From Candidatus Neomicrothrix sp. UBA4742 (lineage in GTDB: Bacteria; Actinomycetota; Acidimicrobiia; Acidimicrobiales; Acidimicrobilacustridaceae): 14,126 nucleotides of DNA. The position numbers were made by a program, and so were the translations under genes. Positions 6,058 to 12,963 of the stretch are shown here, one piece after another. The number at the start of each line of letters is the position of its first letter. Positions within the stretch are counted from its first letter, which is position 1. The notes beneath the pieces are model-generated. The model was not told the origin of the DNA. It saw only the letters and a list, made by a program, of their open reading frames with translations, and did no database searches. The stretch lies in contig DHIQ01000173.1 in assembly GCA_002403895.1 (NCBI GenBank), positions 1 to 14,126 of the forward strand, read 5' to 3'.

Positions 6058-7419
6058 TCATCCCTCGACGAGTCGCTCGAACTCCTCGTCGCGCTCGCCG
6101 GCCGCCTGCTTGTCGGCGAGGTTCTCCATCCACTCCTTGACCTGCTCCATCTCGAGGTCGTCGACCATCTGCTTGGGCAGCGCCTTCATGATGTAGTCCT
6201 CGGGCATCGGGGGAGCGGTGTTCACCTTGCGGGCCATCGCTTCTTCGATGATCGGCGCCCACTTCTCCGCCTTGCGGGCGCTGGCGTCGACGTCGCGCTC
6301 GATGAACTCCGGGAGCACCTCGGTGCCGAACAGTTCGAGCGACTCCATGATGTGCTCGTGGCGGTTTTTGCCCGCCTGCATCACGAAGATGAGCTGGTCT
6401 ACCCCGGCGTCTTCATAGCGGCGCAGGAACTCGCGCAGCTGATCGGGGGTGCCGATCGCGCCGCGCAGCCCGGTCACGTCACCCGACGCCGCCTTGGCCC
6501 CCAGCGTCTCGCTGCGCGCCGCGATGGCGGCCTCGGGGGAGTAGCCCATCTTTCCCCGGCGCTCCTCGAACTCTTCCCACACGTTGGTGATCGCAGGGCG
6601 GTGCTCACCGAACACGTAGAAATGGGCGAGCGAGTAGCCGAAGAAGTTGCCGCCCTCGAGGCCGCGGGCGATGGCGTCGCTCTCGTCCCGGGCGCACATC
6701 ATGGGCGTCACGCAGGCCACCTGGGGGTTGATGGCCTGGCCGACGGGGATGCACTTGGTGCGCAGCGTCTCTTCGTAGTCGGCGACCCAGTGGCGGGCAT
6801 CATCGGGCTCGATGAAGGCGAAGCTCAGGGCGCCGATGCCCTTTTCGGCGGCCAGCAGGATGGTGTCGCGCCGACTGCAGGCCACCCACAACGGGGGGTG
6901 CGGCTTCTGCGCGGGCTTGGGCACCACGTTGCGGGGAGGCATCTGGACGAATTGGCCGTCGACCCCGGTGAAGGGCGTCTCGGTCATGCACCGCAGGGCT
7001 ACCTCCAGGCCTTCGAGCCACGCCTCGCGCTTGACCGCGGGGTCGATGCGAAAGCCGCCGAGCTCAGCTTCCGACGCCGACTCGCCGGAGCCGAACTCGA
7101 CCCGACCGTTGGACACGAGGTCGAGCATGGCCACCCGCTCGGCCGTGCGGGCCGGGTGGTTGTAGCCGGGAGCGGTCTGGATGATGCCGTGCCCGATGCG
7201 CATGTTCTTCGTGCGCTGACTGGCGGCGGCCAGGAAGACCTCGGGCGCCGAGGAGTGGGAGTACTCCTCCAGGAAGTGGTGCTCGACCTCCCACACGTAC
7301 TGGATACCGAGCTCGTCGGCGAACTGGATCTGATCGAGGGCATCGTTGATGAGCTGTTGCTCGCTGTCCTCTTGCCATGGACGCGGCAACTGGTGCTCGT
7401 AGAAGATTCCGAACTTCAT
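6058..7419 (-). CDS. LLM class flavin-dependent oxidoreductase with C-terminal extension
   Basis: This 453-residue luciferase-like monooxygenase is of the larger flavin-dependent type (relatives of alkanal and limonene monooxygenases), which usually needs FMNH2 and O2 and a separate reductase. It begins MKFGIFYEHQLPRPW. YVWEVEHHFLEEYSHSSAPE (41-60) is the hallmark active-site loop. Then come GIIQTAPGYNHPARTAERVAMLD (78-100), SNGRVEFGSGESAS (103-116) and PPLWVACSRRDT (about 174-185). The barrel should finish near residue 370. About 80 charged, helical residues follow (roughly RKAEKW to the end), longer than normal for the family and possibly used for oligomer or partner contacts. The start has GGGGGGACAAGAG upstream. 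It begins 27 bases after the stop of the diiron-like gene, so the two are co-transcribed. The substrate is unknown. Confidence 0.9.
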   Translation of the reverse strand: MKFGIFYEHQLPRPWQEDSEQQLINDALDQIQFADELGIQYVWEVEHHFLEEYSHSSAPEVFLAAASQRTKNMRIGHGIIQTAPGYNHPARTAERVAMLDLVSNGRVEFGSGESASEAELGGFRIDPAVKREAWLEGLEVALRCMTETPFTGVDGQFVQMPPRNVVPKPAQKPHPPLWVACSRRDTILLAAEKGIGALSFAFIEPDDARHWVADYEETLRTKCIPVGQAINPQVACVTPMMCARDESDAIARGLEGGNFFGYSLAHFYVFGEHRPAITNVWEEFEERRGKMGYSPEAAIAARSETLGAKAASGDVTGLRGAIGTPDQLREFLRRYEDAGVDQLIFVMQAGKNRHEHIMESLELFGTEVLPEFIERDVDASARKAEKWAPIIEEAMARKVNTAPPMPEDYIMKALPKQMVDDLEMEQVKEWMENLADKQAAGERDEEFERLVEG

Positions 7420-7446
7420 CTCTTGTCCCCCCGGTCCGCGGGCTGG

Positions 7447-8565
7447 TCAGCCGAGCAAGTAGTTGCCGGTGGTGTCGACGAGCGTTCCGTCGCGGTCGCG
7501 CACGACGGTGCCCAGGCTGAGCATCTCGTCGATGAGGTCATCGGCATCGCCGCGACCCTTGGTGGCGAGCTCGACCTCGCGCAGGGTGAAGGCGAGGTTC
7601 TCGGATCGCCGCAACAGCAGCGAGTCGCCCAGCGCCTTGTCCCACAGGAGGCTGATCATCTCGGTGCCGTCGTAGGTGGCGCCGTTGTCGCCCACCCAGG
7701 TGCGGTCACGCATCTCGGACAGCGCCGTCTGCAGCCAGGCCACGTGGGGGGTCTCGTCGGAGCTGATGTAGCCGATGATGCGGGCGGCTTCGCCCTCGCC
7801 GGCGCACAGGTCGGTGTCGGCCAACACGGCCTGGGCCCAGCGGAAGCCGTGAAAGGCGGAGATCTCGATGAGGAGCAGGCCGATCATCCGCCCCACGACC
7901 ATCTCCAACGTGAAGTCGATGTCGTTGGGGAGGACCCGGTCAGCGATGGCGGTGTCGCGCAACCGAACGAGGTCCTCGGCCGTCTTGGGACGGTTGTCGA
8001 TGCCCATGCGGGCCAGCATGCGGCCGGTCTCGTCCTCGGTGACCGGGTTCTCGAAGGCGATGTCGCGGGCGGCGAACCACATCAGGTTGTGGCCGGCCTC
8101 GTCGCCATGGCCGGCTTCGTCGCGGGCATGAGCTTCGAACAGGCCGTGGTCGATGTGGGCGATGGCGGTGCCGGTGATGTCCTCGCCAAAGCTGCGCTGG
8201 AAGTCGGGGGTGGGCAGCAGGCGCAACATGGCGCCGAAGCCCTCGACGGTGCCGATGCGGGTGAGTGCCGAGATGGTGGGCTCGCGCACGCCGTTGCGCA
8301 ACAACAGCTTGGACTGGGCCACGTTGGGGAAGTTCTCAGGCCACGTCTCCAGCGGGATGTCGAGCATCGGGGTGCCGAACTGCTCGACCCGCTGGGCTTC
8401 CCAGGCCTTGATGGCGGGCCACCGGTTGCGAGTCCGGGGTGAGACGTAGGCGCCGTCCTCGTCGAAGCCGCCGTGGCAGCGGACGTCGTGAGCGATGAGC
8501 GGCTCCACATAGTCGTGGTCAGCCAATAGCTCGACGTCGGTGAACTCGACCTGGTCTGTGGTCAC
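7447..8565 (-). CDS. Uncharacterised protein, probable ferritin-like diiron enzyme
   Basis: This 372-residue protein has no family I can name with certainty. It has a conspicuous set of carboxylate/histidine motifs in predicted helices: E108 (TVEGFGAMLRL), E150-AG-H153 and E156-AG-H159 (ARDEAGHGDEAGHN), E234 in LLLIEISAFHGF, and E271-TP-H274 (SSDETPHVAW). The pattern E, ExxH, E, ExxH with about 40-, 80- and 37-residue spacings is what ferritin-like diiron oxygenases (for example the AurF type) show. I infer an O2-activating diiron role. There is no signal peptide or membrane helix. GTG 8565 is chosen because GGGGGAG (8571-8577) sits 5 bases upstream; the frame runs further up to an ATG at 8643, but that would cross the operator. 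It is the first gene of the operon and divergent from the TetR gene. Confidence 0.8.
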   Translation of the reverse strand: MTTDQVEFTDVELLADHDYVEPLIAHDVRCHGGFDEDGAYVSPRTRNRWPAIKAWEAQRVEQFGTPMLDIPLETWPENFPNVAQSKLLLRNGVREPTISALTRIGTVEGFGAMLRLLPTPDFQRSFGEDITGTAIAHIDHGLFEAHARDEAGHGDEAGHNLMWFAARDIAFENPVTEDETGRMLARMGIDNRPKTAEDLVRLRDTAIADRVLPNDIDFTLEMVVGRMIGLLLIEISAFHGFRWAQAVLADTDLCAGEGEAARIIGYISSDETPHVAWLQTALSEMRDRTWVGDNGATYDGTEMISLLWDKALGDSLLLRRSENLAFTLREVELATKGRGDADDLIDEMLSLGTVVRDRDGTLVDTTGNYLLG

Positions 8566-8613
8566 CCGGGCTCCCCCTTTGCCAACTGCGCACCCACTCG
8601 GGACGCCGAACAA

Positions 8614-8643
8614 AGTGTATACTCTTGCGTATACACCTGGCAA
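8614..8643 (-). promoter_or_regulatory. Minus-strand promoter of the diiron/LLM operon
   Basis: Read on the minus strand, TTGCCA (8643-8638) and TACACT (8619-8614) are separated by 18 bases, a good vegetative-type promoter. The start would fall near 8607, giving a leader of about 40 bases with GGGGGAG before GTG 8565. The TetR-type palindrome lies almost wholly within this promoter, so binding would shut off the three-gene operon. Confidence 0.55.
8615..8636. promoter_or_regulatory. TetR-type operator in the divergent intergenic region
   Basis: GTGTATAC (8615-8622) and GTATACAC (8629-8636) are perfect 8-base inverted arms around the 6-base spacer TCTTGC. It is the only such site I see in the window. 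It lies 24 bases before the tetR start and covers the minus-strand promoter. A plus-strand -10 (TATACT, 8618-8623) also falls inside it, so it probably controls both directions, giving autorepression of the TetR gene. Confidence 0.75.
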
Positions 8644-8659
8644 GGGTCAGGATGGCGAT

Positions 8660-9271
8660 GTGACACAAAGCACGACCCGTCGGCTGATGCAGCGCGACGA
8701 GCGTCAGGCCCAGATCCTGCGGGCGGCGGCCGCCGCGTTCGCCCGGGGTGGGTTCGCGGCCACCTCGATGGACGATGTGGCCGTCGAGGCGGGCATCACC
8801 CGGCTCATCGTCTACCGCCACTTCGACTCCAAGGAGGACCTCTACCGCGCCGTGCTCACCAAGGTGACCGACCGGTTGGGTGAGGAGTGGGAGGCCGGCC
8901 TCGCTGGCGCCGACCGGCGGGGCTTCGTCTTCGGAACGCTGCTCACGGTGGCCCGTGAGCAGCCTGACGGGTTCCGCCTGCTGTTCGAGCACGCGGCGCG
9001 TGAACCGCAGTTCGCCACGTTCGCCCAAGACATGCGAACGACCCAGGTCGAGGTGGCCGACCAACTCATCGGCATCTCGATTCCCGACGCCGAGGTGCGG
9101 GCCTGGGCGACCCGCACCATCGTGGGCTACCTGGTGGACAGCGTACTGGCCTGGCTCGAGGTCGGCAGCCCCGAGCGTGACGGCGAGTTCATCGAACACG
9201 CCACCGACGGCCTGGTCGCCATGTTTCTGGCCTGGGCCCCGACCGCCGCCGAACTGGCACCCCGCAGCTGA
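8660..9271 (+). CDS. TetR/AcrR family transcriptional regulator
   Basis: This 203-residue regulator has a typical TetR N-terminal DNA-binding domain. QAQILRAAAAAFARGGFAATSMDDVAVEAGITRLIVYRHF spans about 17-55, with the helix-turn-helix at about 36-55 and KEDLYRAVL after it. The all-helical ligand-binding part includes FRLLFEHAAREPQF and a C-terminal dimer helix (GYLVDSVLAWLE). GTG 8660 is chosen because AGGA (8649-8652) lies 7 bases upstream and the protein then starts just before the HTH; an earlier ATG at 8540 would run through the operator and add about 40 unrelated residues. It is divergent from the diiron/LLM operon, the standard layout for a local repressor released by a substrate or product. 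The ligand is unknown. Confidence 0.93.
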   Translation: MTQSTTRRLMQRDERQAQILRAAAAAFARGGFAATSMDDVAVEAGITRLIVYRHFDSKEDLYRAVLTKVTDRLGEEWEAGLAGADRRGFVFGTLLTVAREQPDGFRLLFEHAAREPQFATFAQDMRTTQVEVADQLIGISIPDAEVRAWATRTIVGYLVDSVLAWLEVGSPERDGEFIEHATDGLVAMFLAWAPTAAELAPRS

Positions 9272-9323
9272 CCCTCAGACGGTCGCCGCCGCCGCTCCTG
9301 CAAACCTGCGTAGATCCAGGTCG

Positions 9324-9341
9324 GAAACCGGCGGCGGTTTC
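9324..9341. terminator. Hairpin between convergent genes
   Basis: GAAACCG (9324-9330) and CGGTTTC (9335-9341) form a 7-bp stem with a GCGG tetraloop between the TetR gene and the convergent 9374-10279 gene. It lacks a long T-tract but has short A/T ends on both strands, so it could serve as a weak bidirectional terminator. Confidence 0.45.
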
Positions 9342-9373
9342 AAGTGGCCCACGCATCCTGCGCTTGGGAGGCG

Positions 9374-10279
9374 TCAGTTCTCCAGGGGTTTGAGTTCGGC
9401 GGCGATGTGCTCGAGTTCGGCGGACCACCCGTCGGCCGATGGTTCGCTCAGGGGGAGCAGGACGAACTTCGAGGCGCCGGCGGCCACCATCTTCTCGATG
9501 GTGGCCCGCACGGCCGGAATGCCGGTGGGGATGATCTCGCTCGGGTCGGCGAGATCAGGTCGTCGCTTGGCTATGAATTGACCGATGAGGTCGGGGACCT
9601 CGCCGTCGGCGTAGGCGATGAGGGCGCCGAAGTGCTCGGGGTCGACCTCGCGTTCGTGCTCGTCGGCCGTCTGGTTGATCACCGGAATGGCGGCGGCGAT
9701 GTCATCGGCGGTGCAGAACGACGGGAGCCACCCGTCGCCCAGCCGACCGACCCGGCGCAGCTCGCTGGGAGCGATGCCCCCGAGCCACACGTCGAGGGGT
9801 TGTTGGACCGGCTTGGGCCGGACCGTGACGGCGTCGTAGTGGAAGAACGTGCCGTCGTGGTCGACCGCGTCCTCCGTCCAGAGACGGCGGAGCAGGGGCA
9901 GTGCCTCGTTGAAGATCTTGGCCCGGTCGCCACGCTCGACCCCAAAGGCCTGCTGCTCGTGGGGATCGGCCACCCCCAGGCCGAAGGCCGGGAGCAGGCG
10001 GCCGTTCGAGAGGCGGTCCAGCGTCGCCAGTTCCTTGGCCACCAGGACCGGGTTTCGGCCAGGGAGGACCAGCACCGACATGCCCAATTTCAGCTTGGTG
10101 GTGCGGCCGGCGGCGTAGCTCAGGGCGATGAGCGGGTCGGGTGCTTCACCGCTTACCCGCTCACTGAGCCACAGCGAGTCGAATCCGAGGCGCTCGAGGT
10201 CGTCGACGAAGGAGCCGAAGGTGTCGCCGTCATGGGTGACCGTGCGGGTGCCGAGTCCGTAGCCGATGCGAATCTTCAT
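9374..10279 (-). CDS. LLM class F420-dependent oxidoreductase
   Basis: This 301-residue luciferase-like protein is probably F420-dependent. It starts MKIRIGYGLGTRTV. FDSLWLSERVSGEAPDPLIALSYAAGRTTKLKLG spans about 33-66, PGRNPVLVAKELATLDRLSNGRLL about 73-96 and GLGVADPHEQQAFG about 100-113. The phosphate-site part is RPKPVQQPLDVWLGG (154-168), with LGDGWLP at 180-186. It is paralogous to the 5139-6017 protein, sharing the RNPV.VAKE.ATLD.LS.GRLL core. The ATG at 10279 is chosen over the upstream ATG at 10366 because it gives the normal first barrel strand, and a -10 (TACCGT) ends exactly 6 bases before it, suggesting a leaderless mRNA; no Shine-Dalgarno is present. It is isolated from the TetR operon by convergent orientation. 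The substrate is unknown. Confidence 0.9.
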   Translation of the reverse strand: MKIRIGYGLGTRTVTHDGDTFGSFVDDLERLGFDSLWLSERVSGEAPDPLIALSYAAGRTTKLKLGMSVLVLPGRNPVLVAKELATLDRLSNGRLLPAFGLGVADPHEQQAFGVERGDRAKIFNEALPLLRRLWTEDAVDHDGTFFHYDAVTVRPKPVQQPLDVWLGGIAPSELRRVGRLGDGWLPSFCTADDIAAAIPVINQTADEHEREVDPEHFGALIAYADGEVPDLIGQFIAKRRPDLADPSEIIPTGIPAVRATIEKMVAAGASKFVLLPLSEPSADGWSAELEHIAAELKPLEN

Positions 10280-10285
10280 GGTGAG

Positions 10286-10291
10286 ACGGTA
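10286..10291 (-). promoter_or_regulatory. -10 element TACCGT for a leaderless transcript
   Basis: On the minus strand TACCGT ends 6 bases before the ATG at 10279, matching the spacing at 150 and 1286. No clear -35 motif is present upstream. Confidence 0.4.
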
Positions 10292-10346
10292 CCGGGAGGC
10301 CCAGCCGCTCGGGTGAGGCGCCGGACCGAGGCTCTGGCCGCGGCCA

Positions 10347-10393
10347 CTGGCGGCGGGGAGCGCCACGGGGGGCGGCCGGCTCCCCGCCGCCAG
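10347..10393. terminator. Strong GC-rich hairpin after the secreted-protein operon
   Basis: CTGGCGGCGGGGAG (10347-10360) and CTCCCCGCCGCCAG (10380-10393) are perfect 14-base inverted arms with a 19-base, itself GC-rich loop (10361-10379) that can pair further. It lies 28 bases past the stop of the minus-strand secreted-protein gene and ahead of the promoter of the 9374-10279 gene. There is no T-tract on either strand, which is common for actinobacterial terminators. Confidence 0.65.
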
Positions 10394-10420
10394 GTTGGGT
10401 GGACCCTCAGCGGCGGTGCA

Positions 10421-11284
10421 TCAGCGGATGAGGGCCTGGGCTTCGACCACGGCGACGGGCACGGCGGCGGCACGGGTGATGGCGTCGAGTGGCTCGGCAT
10501 CGCCGGTCGTTGCTGTCCAGCCGGTGACGTAGGTGACCGTGGCGGTAAGGGTCCGCGGTCCCCGACGCTGGAACGTGAACGTGCAATCACTGCGCTGGTC
10601 GGCGGGGGAGCGGGTGGTGTCGTAGGGCGTCCCGGGGCCTTCGCAGGTGATCGAGGTTCCGTCTCCGAGGTCCCAGGTGATCGATTGGGGCACGGCCGTG
10701 ACGGTGGCGGTGACGCCGTCGAGAGTGGCGGAGGCCTGGATAGGTGTCCACGGATCATCGATCCACAGCCACGTGGGCACACCCACCAGCTGGGATGAGC
10801 CCACCGGTGGGGACAGCCGGATGGCGGGCGGGGCGATCACCAGCAGCTTGCGGGCCTCGTCAGCGGCACGTGCCGGCACATCGAGCCCGGCCAAGGGGTT
10901 CGCCGGATCGAACACAAATATCTGCTGGTACGCCTGGCTGCCGTTCTCGTCGACGCAATTCAAGAAAACCGGATCCTTCGGCATGGGGTTGATCGGTCCC
11001 TGGCTGAACAGCGGAGTGGGTGCGTCGCTCCCGGGGACTCCACCCACGAGGTAGTAGTGGCAATCCCATCGCCCGTGCCGGTCATGACCCTGGTGATGGA
11101 TCTCATAGGTCGGTCCACCGGGTGACGACACCACGATCGCCTCCGGCGAGTTGTTCAAGATCTGTCCGCCAGGAGTCGGCGGCGGCAAGATCGCGCCGCC
11201 GTCGTTGGCGAACGCCGGAGTGGCGGAGAGCACAATCAGCGACGACAGGGATATTGCCACCCAGGTCTTCGTAGCTATTCGCAT
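10421..11284 (-). CDS. Secreted protein with Sec signal peptide and PKD-like segment
   Basis: This 287-residue protein is probably exported. MRIATKTWVAISLSSLIVLS followed by ATPAFA is a standard Sec signal peptide, with cleavage expected after A26 (AFA|ND). The mature part starts with a Gly/Pro-rich stretch, then has four cysteines (75, 110, 214, 234) that could form two disulfides. A WDLGDGT motif (204-210) followed by TFTFQRRGPRTLTATVTYVTGW (235-256) resembles a PKD/immunoglobulin-like beta-sandwich. No catalytic motif is visible, so a structural or binding role at the cell surface is the best guess. The start is fixed by the signal peptide. It overlaps the end of the upstream lipoprotein gene by 10 bases (GGAATGCGAATAG), so translation is probably coupled. 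The pairing of a lipoprotein with such a protein suggests they act together. Confidence 0.8.
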   Translation of the reverse strand: MRIATKTWVAISLSSLIVLSATPAFANDGGAILPPPTPGGQILNNSPEAIVVSSPGGPTYEIHHQGHDRHGRWDCHYYLVGGVPGSDAPTPLFSQGPINPMPKDPVFLNCVDENGSQAYQQIFVFDPANPLAGLDVPARAADEARKLLVIAPPAIRLSPPVGSSQLVGVPTWLWIDDPWTPIQASATLDGVTATVTAVPQSITWDLGDGTSITCEGPGTPYDTTRSPADQRSDCTFTFQRRGPRTLTATVTYVTGWTATTGDAEPLDAITRAAAVPVAVVEAQALIR

Positions 11285-11856
11285 TCCACATCTCCGAGCC
11301 ACTGCTGTTGTTCGTGCACGCTCACGACCTGCCAGCTCTCGCCAGATCGGGTGACAGTAGAGATGAGCAGCTGTGTCAGGACATCGTCGTTGACGAGGTG
11401 GCCGGCCGCATCCACGATTTGCGAATCGTCGACCGCACAATCGCGGACCGAGGCCCCGGCTTCCGTCATTTTCTCGAGAGCCGGTCGGTGGCGATAGTGG
11501 GAGCCTTCCGGCAGGCGGGTATAGGTCCCGTCGAGGATCTTCTTCCTGATGGCGGTTCGGACGGTTTCGAGCTCGGCGCCTGTTGCGACCTTCGCGAGGT
11601 CGGGGTAGTCCGGGTTTGGCGGGTTGTTGGCGCGCAGCCAGACCCTCCAGAACTCCTGGTACGCGGCGAGCACCGCCTGCTCGACGTCGGTGGGGGCCGG
11701 GACCGTGGTGGTCGAGTCGAGCGAGCTGTCGGTCGCAGGGGCGCCCGTGTCTGAGCCGGAACTGCCGCACGCACCGGCCACCTGCAACACGAGCACGAGG
11801 GCGCACGCGCCAGCCGCTCGCTGCCGGCGATGCCACTTCCTGGGGTGAGCCTGCAT
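11275..11856 (-). CDS. Predicted lipoprotein
   Basis: This 193-residue protein begins with a basic stretch (MQAHPRKWHRRQR), a hydrophobic core (GACALVLVLQ) and a lipobox VAGAC with C30 as the expected lipidated residue. A low-complexity Ser/Thr/Asp linker (about 31-56) follows. The folded part starts at VEQAVLAAYQEFWRVWLRANNPP and carries YPDLAKVATGAELETVR and later SGESWQVVSVHEQQQW. This layout resembles NTF2-like/Mce-associated lipoproteins, an inference from pattern only. ATG 11856 is chosen because it gives a proper signal sequence; the frame continues upstream without a signal-like start. It is the first gene of a two-gene unit with the secreted protein, likely driven by the promoter near 11985-12013. 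Confidence 0.8.
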   Translation of the reverse strand: MQAHPRKWHRRQRAAGACALVLVLQVAGACGSSGSDTGAPATDSSLDSTTTVPAPTDVEQAVLAAYQEFWRVWLRANNPPNPDYPDLAKVATGAELETVRTAIRKKILDGTYTRLPEGSHYRHRPALEKMTEAGASVRDCAVDDSQIVDAAGHLVNDDVLTQLLISTVTRSGESWQVVSVHEQQQWLGDVECE

Positions 11857-11984
11857 TGGTCGCCTATCCGCCTCGAGGCCGTGATGCCATTGCGTAGGCC
11901 GGCCGAGAACGAGGGCTCGGCTGGCGTGAAGAACCGACGTTCCGGCCGGCCAACGCAACTGGGCTCCGCCGCCCAGGAACATTG

Positions 11985-12013
11985 ACTCTAATTTGATGAT
12001 GGGGATGACACAA
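11985..12013 (-). promoter_or_regulatory. Candidate promoter of the lipoprotein/secreted-protein pair
   Basis: On the minus strand TTGTGT (12013-12008), a 17-base spacer and TAGAGT (11990-11985) form a vegetative-type promoter in an unusually A/T-rich patch. The transcript would start near 11978, leaving a leader of about 120 bases before ATG 11856. No riboswitch or attenuator is apparent in the leader. Confidence 0.4.
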
Positions 12014-12064
12014 GAAATAACGAGAAATCGAGGGATACCTTCGCTGCGGCCTCCCCAGACGGCG

Positions 12065-12070
12065 TAGGTT
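12065..12070 (+). promoter_or_regulatory. -10 element TAGGTT for the SDR gene
   Basis: TAGGTT ends 8 bases before ATG 12079, so the SDR transcript would be leaderless or nearly so. TTCGCT at 12040-12045 is a poor -35 at 19 bases. No Shine-Dalgarno precedes the ATG. Confidence 0.4.
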
Positions 12071-12078
12071 CTGCGGCC

Positions 12079-12855
12079 ATGCCCGACTTCGCCGCAGATC
12101 CGCTCGCCATGTTCCGCCTCGATCAGCGGGTCGCCATCGTGACCGGCGCCTCGAGCGGGCTCGGGACCCGCTTCGCCCGGGTCCTCCACGCCGCGGGGGC
12201 TCAGGTCGTGGTGGCCGCCCGCCGCCTCGATCGGCTCGACGCTCTGGCCGCCGAGCTACCGAACTCGCTGGTCGTTCCCTGCGACGTTGCCGTCGATGCC
12301 GACCTCGAGCGTCTGACCGCGGCAACGCTGGAGCGCTATGGCCGGATCGACATCCTGGTCAACAACGCCGGGATCAGTGTCAACTACCCGGCCGAAGCGG
12401 AACCGATCGCCGAGTTCCGTCGGGTCATCGACGTGAACCTCAACGCCTTGTTCCTCCTCAGCCAGCTCGTTGGCCGCCAGATGATCGAGCAGGGTCGAGG
12501 CTCCATCGTCAACGTCGCCTCGATCCTCGGACTGGTGGCCTCCGCCCCCATCAAGCAGGCCAGCTACACCGCGTCAAAGGGTGCCGTGGTGAACCTGACC
12601 CGCGAACTGGCCGTCGAGTGGGCCCGCAGGGGGGTGCGGGTCAACGCCATCGCTCCGGGCTGGTTCCCCAGCGAGATGACGGAGGAGATGTGGACCGACG
12701 AGGGCTCCGTGAACTTCATCACCCGCAACGCGCCCATGGCGCGAGGAGGTGAGGAGCACGAGCTGGACGGTGCCCTGCTCTTCCTGGCGGGGGACGCCAG
12801 CAGTTACGTGACCGGCCAGACCATCGCCGTCGACGGCGGATGGACGGCACGCTGA
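12079..12855 (+). CDS. SDR family oxidoreductase
   Basis: This is a complete 258-residue classical short-chain dehydrogenase/reductase. The cofactor motif TGASSGLG is at 22-29, CDV at 68-70, NNAG at 95-98 and N120 in the DVNLNA motif. The catalytic serine is S148 (NVAS) and the YxxxK pair is Y163/K167 (SYTASKGAV). IAPGWFPSEM (191-200) and the C-terminal GQTIAVDGGW close the fold. R48/R49 after the second strand (VVVAARRLDRL) favour NADP(H), which is inference. Likely substrates are alcohols, ketones or 3-oxoacyl compounds. It stands alone, divergent from the lipoprotein gene. ATG 12079 is preferred for its close -10 box; ATG 12109 would also leave an intact Rossmann fold. Confidence 0.93.
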   Translation: MPDFAADPLAMFRLDQRVAIVTGASSGLGTRFARVLHAAGAQVVVAARRLDRLDALAAELPNSLVVPCDVAVDADLERLTAATLERYGRIDILVNNAGISVNYPAEAEPIAEFRRVIDVNLNALFLLSQLVGRQMIEQGRGSIVNVASILGLVASAPIKQASYTASKGAVVNLTRELAVEWARRGVRVNAIAPGWFPSEMTEEMWTDEGSVNFITRNAPMARGGEEHELDGALLFLAGDASSYVTGQTIAVDGGWTAR

Positions 12856-12950
12856 TTCACGACGTCTTCACGGTGAGGTCCGGTGGCCCACCCAGGCGGC
12901 GGTGCTTCAACCGAAGTCGCGATCACCCACCCCGCGAGCATTCAGGCACC

Positions 12951-12956
12951 TATCCT
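12951..12956 (+). promoter_or_regulatory. -10 element TATCCT for the SCO6745-family gene
   Basis: TATCCT ends 7 bases before ATG 12964, again the leaderless arrangement. No Shine-Dalgarno and no clear -35 are seen. It supports 12964 as the start over an upstream in-frame start at 12883. Confidence 0.4.
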
Positions 12957-12963
12957 CCCGGCC

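Noticed and set aside
6352..8442. Very long open frame (about 696 codons) on the plus strand
   Set aside because: It is antisense to the luciferase-like and diiron-like genes, which have clear motifs. It is His/Gly/Val-repetitive in the way GC-rich antisense frames are, and has no ribosome site or family resemblance.
8566..8643. Upstream ATG start (8643) for the diiron-like protein
   Set aside because: It would place the operator and promoter inside the coding sequence. GTG 8565 has a strong ribosome site at proper spacing.
9344..10798. About 484-codon plus-strand frame
   Set aside because: It is the antisense shadow of the F420-type oxidoreductase and runs through the GC hairpin and into the secreted-protein gene.
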